A stretch of DNA of 64,000 nucleotides, from positions 528,872 to 592,871 of the forward strand of contig MNCI01002923.1 of assembly GCA_015680685.1 (NCBI GenBank), read 5' to 3'. Origin of the DNA: Gnetum montanum. Lineage: Eukaryota; Streptophyta; Gnetopsida; Gnetales; Gnetaceae. The position numbers and the translations under genes are program-made. How positions within the stretch are numbered: position 1 is the first letter of the stretch; every line of letters starts with the position of its first letter. The notes below the pieces were generated by a model, which saw nothing but the letters and a program-made list of their open reading frames with translations, was not told where the DNA came from and did no database searches. Shown here in pieces: positions 58,563-64,000 of this stretch.

Positions 58563-61500
58563 TGTTGGTGACCGTTTGGGACATGACTGCCAACAAGTAT
58601 CCTCGAACAGGATTTAGGTGCCTGTTGGTCTTTGGGAACACCAAGGCCTAGATACCTCCAAATAAACTTAGTAGTTAGTGTGAGTATGTGTTTGTGTTGT
58701 TGCGGCATGCGGTTGTGTGAAATGTAATGATTACGTTGTGAGTAAATGACAAATGATTTACTTTAAAGAGATTCAGCCAACTTTGCCAAGTACTGTGAGT
58801 TGTTGAGAGTTTCCTATTTTATTCAACTACCTAGTCTATGTAGTCCTTATAATACCTACTTGTAACAAATAAAATTTTGCAAAAACATTTGAGCACAACT
58901 CTACAAATCTACTCCTAATTTTTCCCAGAGAAAGAGATAGTTCCACAAGAAAACTAGAAATAGAGCAAGATTTGATGGAAATAGATAGAAAAGAAAGGAA
59001 AGCATATTTGTGTAGACCTCAAATATTTAAACAAGGTAAAATGACACGAGTAAACACTTCGCAATAAAGCTATCCCAAATTCAATATCTACGAATTGTTC
59101 AAACTTCCAAGGCTCAAACAAGCAATTTCTTCAAGACAATCCTACTATGCTACCAAAAATTGCTGCGTAAACTACCACGTACGAGACTCCATTTTGACTA
59201 GATAATAGATGTCAACGATTGCATTCAAACAGAACCTTTGAAAGACTTGACAATTTCTGATTGAAATACCATGGAAATTCACTTTAAAGATAAAAAGAAG
59301 CTATTCTGGTCCCATCAAAATACCAAAGATTTTCTGAACCCTCTTGACTACTGAATTGTTCAACGGCGTGACTACAAACAGAGGTTCTTTTACAACAATC
59401 CCAATAGCAGTTCCCACATGTTGCACAATAACAAAATTTACTACTAAAATGCTCTTAAGGCTTTTAAACACAAGCACTTCTATGGCAAAATTTTAACAGA
59501 AATGTTCTATTGGGCAACAAGAACAATAAAAGCAATCTAAAAATTCCAAAATTACTTGCCAAGGATGATACTATCTAAACCACTAGCTAAACAATTTAAA
59601 CAAAACAAAAAAAATAAAATACATAACTCACAGGACCATGACAAAGAGGCTGAAATCTTTACTCTAGCAAGCCATCTTACAAGCAATTGTTCACAATTTC
59701 TTCTTTACAAAGCTCTTCTCAAGACCCCAAGTGTGTCTCCAAGTGAGAGCCCGAGTGTGATCCCAATGTCTTCTCAAAAGGGTGACGTATGAGACCTCCC
59801 AAAAGTCCTCCTCCTAAAAATTGAGACCCAAAAATTGAGACCCTTCCTCCTTGACCCCTAAAGCCTTTTTATAGGGTTCAAAGGTAGGTAGGGAAGTTAC
59901 ATATTCAAAAATGTCTCACCTAACTTCTTTCCCAAGTAATTTGGCCAACCAATTAGAAGATTACTTGCCCAACAAGTTAGGAGGAAGTTATGTAGTTAGG
60001 GAGTTAAGAAGTTATACATAGAATTAGGAGAAATTTATGCTAACATTAATATTTATATTAAATGTAATGTGATATTACAAATAAATATTTTAAATATTTT
60101 AACATCAATATTGCAAATATTTTTATGGGTAGTAAATTATATATAATAATGTTTTAAAATAATATTTTAAGACTTGGGATAATTAAAGGCAAGTTTTTAA
60201 ACCAGGGCTTCACACTATAGGTACTTCATTAATGGTTATTATATTTATATATATGTATATATGTTGATTAATTTGTTAGATATTTTAACCACCCGATGCT
60301 TTCGTAAAGTTATAAACGAGTGGTAGTAATAAAATAATTTTACATACATCTTGGTTAAGGGGGAGAGTTAATGGCTTAAAATAATTCTTCTTTGTCTTCC
60401 CTGGCAAATTGCGCAAATAATCAGCAACAGTTCTAGAACAGTAGGTGTAATCGACTGGTTCGTTTTCTTTTTTCTCTTATCTCTGTACAAAACCTATAAT
60501 AACCGACACATGTTCTAACCAAGATCCAAAGTGCTGTATCAACCAAAATCGTATGTTTGAACTGCCACCGCACAATAAGGCCCTGCAAAATCGTAATCAA
60601 CTGCCACTATGAGAGAAGGCTCTGCCGCTGCATCTGGGATTTTTGTTTTGCCCCAAATTGGCTTAGGGCTTCTTGCATTTTTTTTAATTTTTTAATTTAA
60701 CGACGAGGGTTTGTTCATGTGTAGAATAGCGGCATAGAAACCAATAGGGTTTGGTGACGTGCGAGGCTACGTAGAGGTCTTTGTGGCTCTGTTTGTCCTG
60801 GCATCGAGGCGGCCAAGACTGCTTATGGTTTGCCATTTTTTCATCGACCCCAAAAAAAACGAAATGCTGATGTCTGCCCTTTTTTTTGTCTAGAACTAGC
60901 AGAACAAGTGGCACGAAGTGCTTCCCTAGGGTCACGCGGCGCAACGCTTACCAACAAAATAAAACTTCATTTGGGTTGAATAGTCATCAGAGGTTGATGT
61001 TGGTTTTTTTGGTGCCTATCTGCACCGCGATGAACACCGTGTGGCTCTGTTTTCATCATCCCTACAGCCCAAGAATAATGTGATTTTTTGGAATGCCATG
61101 AGTTTGTTCATGTTTTGTTATTTGTAATTCCGCAGGATTTTTGCACGTATGAATAATTATATTTTTTTTTGGAAACAGGAACAGTTGATGTTGCCTTCAA
61201 AAATTTAAATGATAAATTTAAAATCTGAAAGTAAGGTTGAACAAAGACTCTGGAACCCTTTCCATCAAAATATGAATTCCAATATTCTTGTCCTGCTGAA
61301 TTTGTGTTGTTGCAGAGGTTGCTTTCCGAAATAAAATGGATACAACACAAATTTTACTTAAAATGCTCTTTGATTTGTTATATCTTCATATCATATAAAT
61401 GATAAATTGGACTTCTTCCATAATCCCACTATGTATAGGAATGGGGCTTCTATACATATTTTTAAAACAAATGCTATTGTTAACTTATTTTTTTCTCTCA

Positions 61501-61586
61501 ACCCCAAACTTTAGCCACTTCTCCAAGAACTTTTAACCAATTTAATCTTACCAGCCTGCTCCATGAAATGGCCAAATGTGCCAACA
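58563..61586 (-). repeat. 5' LTR of element F
   Basis: 3,024 bases, TGTTGGTGACCG to TGCCAACA, closely similar to 49743-52763. The first 170 bases differ more than the rest. Confidence 0.92.
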
Positions 61587-61591
61587 ATAGG
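61587..61591. repeat. Target-site duplication of F, right copy
   Basis: ATAGG, identical to 49738-49742. Confidence 0.92.
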
Positions 61592-62745
61592 ACCAAGAAA
61601 AATTGTCAAAATTATTTCTTAGACATGATAACAAGTCTTGCTTGAAACTCGAATCTCTTTCCTTTGTAATATTCAACATCTTTGGGCATCTTGTCTAATC
61701 CAAAATTCACTACCTCAAAAGCTTAACTATCTAGGTCTTGTAAATCTTTTCTAGTAAGTAAATTTTTCTTGAACTCATGTTCCAGGTCGATCATCCTTTT
61801 TGGAATGAAATTAGTTTTGGAATTTGATGACGTTGCAAGTATCACTTGATCTTCAAATTCTTGTTTGTTTTTCATAAATCTTAGTACTTGATCATCATCT
61901 TCAAATACCTATAAATGTCTTATATTATTTGGTACTGATGGCTGATATTCTTCTTCAATCATGACATTTTTGTAACTTTCTATTATTTGCATATCCAATG
62001 TTGAAGCTGACTTTGCCAAATCATCTGCTATAAGATTCTCTGCTCTATTTATATGCTCTTTTCGACAATGTCGAAACTGATCTAACATCTTACAAGCAAG
62101 TTGCTTATAAGGTCTTAAGAATGAACTCTTTACGACACAGTTATCCTTTACTTGTTCACTGACTAATCTTGAGTCTCCTTTTATAGTGATTATTCTGATC
62201 TTTTTGTCTAGAGCTATTTTCATACCAATACATAAAGTTTCATAGTCAGCCTTGTTGTTAGTACAAGGAAAAGATAGACGAATTGCTTTGAGAATTTCAG
62301 GTGAATCATTCTTGAATATAACTATACCGGCTCCTACACCTTTTGAATTACATGAATCATAAAAGTATAGCTCCCATTTATCCTCATCCTTTGATTGTTC
62401 TTTTTCAGAACTATAATTTTCTTGAAGTGTACAAATTTTGTTTTCAATACCTCCCTTTTCAACCATTTTACTTTTTCCATTTGAAGTAATATTATTTATC
62501 ATCAAAGGTTCTCTATAGATATATATATGATTTGGTTCTCTTTTCCAAGGTAGCCACATGTGAAAATAATCTATTGATATGTAACCTGAGAAATTCTTAC
62601 TCCTACTCCTACTCAATAAGAGACTATGTGAATTTGGTATATCTACCACTTGAATAGTTACTCTACTTCTGACGTGGGGTTCAGAAGAAATTTCAAATAG
62701 GACATTTGGTAATTGAACCACAATCTTTACTCTACTTTTATCCAC
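61592..62745 (-). pseudogene. pol: Element E, right part: protease end and archaeal-type RNase H
   Basis: Continuation of E beyond F. The frame 62745-61909 starts after an in-frame TAA and carries the distal protease and the archaeal-type RNase H. Catalytic positions are decayed: FYDS instead of FDGS, and NNKADYETL instead of NNKAEYEAL. KGDSRL and LIADDLAK are kept. Frames from 61908 to 61592 are broken but reach FSWSY, the RT N-terminus that continues at 49742. The domain order (protease, archaeal RNase H, RT) is the same as in F, so it is a family trait and not a rearrangement of one copy. Confidence 0.85.
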
Positions 62746-63726
62746 TTAAACAATCTTTTTATTTGATTTTTTAGGAATCAAACTGAGTTTCTTACATATA
62801 GATAATGGCATTATAGTAGACATAGCTCCAGAATCAACCAAAAAATTGTGTAAGTATGTATCCTTTAATTTCATTGTCAAAAGAAAAGGAGGAGCTTCCT
62901 TATCATATGAAGTTTTTAATTTTTCATCATTATGAGACACATAACTTAACTCTGATTCTCTAACTCTCCTTTTTCCTTTAATGAACTCTAAAGCATTTCT
63001 TTGCTGATCTCCTATCTGAAGCAACTGATAAAAGTTAATATTGGCCTTGACATGTTTAAGGTCTTTAATCAAATCATACTCTCCATCACCAATAAAGCTT
63101 GGTTTCCTTATCCATTTATTAAAAGACTGATTTGGAGTTCTTTGCTCTATTTGATTGTCTTTATCTTTATTTTTATCTCTTCTATTTAGCTCAAAAGTCT
63201 TTCTCTTAGTAGATGGATCAGTAATAACATTTGGGGGTCTAGAAGTAGTTAATCTTTCTTTTGATTGGATGCTATATCCATTTTCCTCATTGTTATTGCA
63301 TTCTTCATCTGAAGACATATCTTCTTCAGAACTTGATAGAAAAGAAGTATCGCTAGATCCATTGCTAGAAGATTTACTTGCATAATGAACACTAGATAAC
63401 TCATTATCAGATTCAATATCAAGAAAGTTGGACATAATAAGGTCACCTTCATCCTCATCTTTTGTTAACTTAGTGTCTTGATGTTTATGCTTTCTATGTT
63501 TCCTTTCTTCCTTGATATTAACTCTTGCCAAGGCTTTTTCAAGCTTCACTATTTTGTTAGACATATCTCTCATTAATTGTCCTTTCCCAGATTCTACTCT
63601 TTCATGTTCTTTTTCAATATTAACATGAGATGGACCTGGTAAAGCTTTAAATTGAGCAAAATCTTGCATAGGAATCATAACTCTTTCTTCTCTTTTTTGA
63701 ATTGCAATATTTTCTTCAGGATTCAA
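62746..63726 (-). pseudogene. pol: Element E: linker and protease N-terminal part
   Basis: 326 codons without a stop, colinear with residues 2-327 of the F polyprotein. It has the charged coiled coil, the acidic Ser-rich stretch, a basic region (STKRKTFELNRRDKNK) and the protease active site LVDSGAM (Thr to Met next to the DSG triad). It stops at a TAA (62745-62743) that corresponds to the Gln after KKIV in F, so E's polyprotein is cut inside the protease. Confidence 0.85.
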
Positions 63727-64000
63727 CTATTTTTCTAACTATATAGTTTCACTAAAGTGGTCATTTAGCATAGTTAAGTTTGGAGTTCTCCTTAACCAAA
63801 TTGAAATGTTGGGGTTGCCAGCCTTAAGATAAGTTTCTTTAAGCATCTCTTCTGATGGCCTATATTGTCTTTAAAAGAGTCCACAAATTCATTGAAACTT
63901 GATGTTAAAATCTCTAATTGACTCTTTAACTCCTTGCTTAGCTTGTATTAGCCCGTAGTATAGTTGTTGTTAATCTAATTGATTACCAAACTGGGCTAAA
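63727..64000 (-). pseudogene. gag: Element E: gag C-terminal part, running off the window
   Basis: Colinear with the gag of F (57655-57930): reads LRRTPNLTMLND and similar, with the terminal TAG at the same position. At least one further premature stop (near 63871) interrupts it. The N-terminus, primer-binding site and 5' LTR of E lie beyond the right edge. Confidence 0.75.

Larger units (their letters stand above)
49743..61586 (-). mobile_element. Element F: gypsy element with aRNase H before RT, nested in E
   Basis: An 11.8-kb element on the - strand with LTRs of 3,021 and 3,024 bases and perfect ATAGG target duplications. Element order is 5' LTR, tRNA-Asn type primer-binding site, gag, TAG, protease plus archaeal-type RNase H in one ORF, RT, retroviral RNase H, an assembly gap where integrase should be, an extra ORF, polypurine tract and 3' LTR. 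In a 310-base sample the LTRs differ at roughly 7% of positions, mostly transitions. RT is broken, so F is no longer autonomous. Confidence 0.93.

Noticed and set aside
43108-61586. A single element with three LTRs
   Set aside because: The perfect ATAGG duplication and the continued reading frame across F show a nested insertion of F into E.

Overview
The window looks like a stretch of a large, repeat-rich plant nuclear genome. A gymnosperm or similar big-genome plant is my inference. The sequence is AT-rich and I found no host gene standing outside a transposon. Nearly everything recognisable is Ty3/gypsy LTR retrotransposon, nested and at different stages of decay. Two runs of undetermined bases (one N at 19755 and 712 N at 53406-54117) show it is a draft assembly.

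Left to right: (1) The 3' end of an LTR in + orientation (1-542), then old sequence with a degenerate dyad-repeat array and a broken unknown coding trace (543-3267). (2) Athila-like elements on the - strand: a truncated copy (3268-3684) shares an LTR with a second copy (C, to 28187). That shared LTR is split by element A. (3) Element A (3706-21147, - strand, 17.4 kb) is a giant Tat-type element with a one-frame gag-pro, a predicted 5.16-kb intron, then RT, RNase H, archaeal-type RNase H and integrase. The intron holds an antisense, multi-exon passenger gene. (4) Element D (28773-38969, - strand) is another Athila-like element. It has gag and protease traces and an env-position ORF, but no recognisable RT, RNase H or integrase. 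(5) A + strand gypsy gag with zinc knuckles (G, about 42265-42987) is interrupted at 43108 by element E. (6) E (43108 to beyond the right edge, - strand) is interrupted by F (49743-61586, - strand), a member of the same family flanked by perfect ATAGG duplications.

The most unusual points are the intron-containing passenger gene lying antisense inside A's predicted intron, and the E/F family, where the archaeal-type RNase H sits between protease and reverse transcriptase instead of after the retroviral-type RNase H. A and E/F share an unusual primer-binding site that looks like the 3' end of one tRNA. In A the likeness covers a whole T-arm. C and D share a non-coding hairpin with a compensatory base-pair change.

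Most reading frames carry premature stops, mainly TAG, as expected of silenced elements losing methylated cytosines. The gag and the protease/RNase H ORF of F are the best preserved coding sequence in the window. I compared by eye only: family names rest on motifs, LTR identities are rough, and tRNA assignments are from memory.
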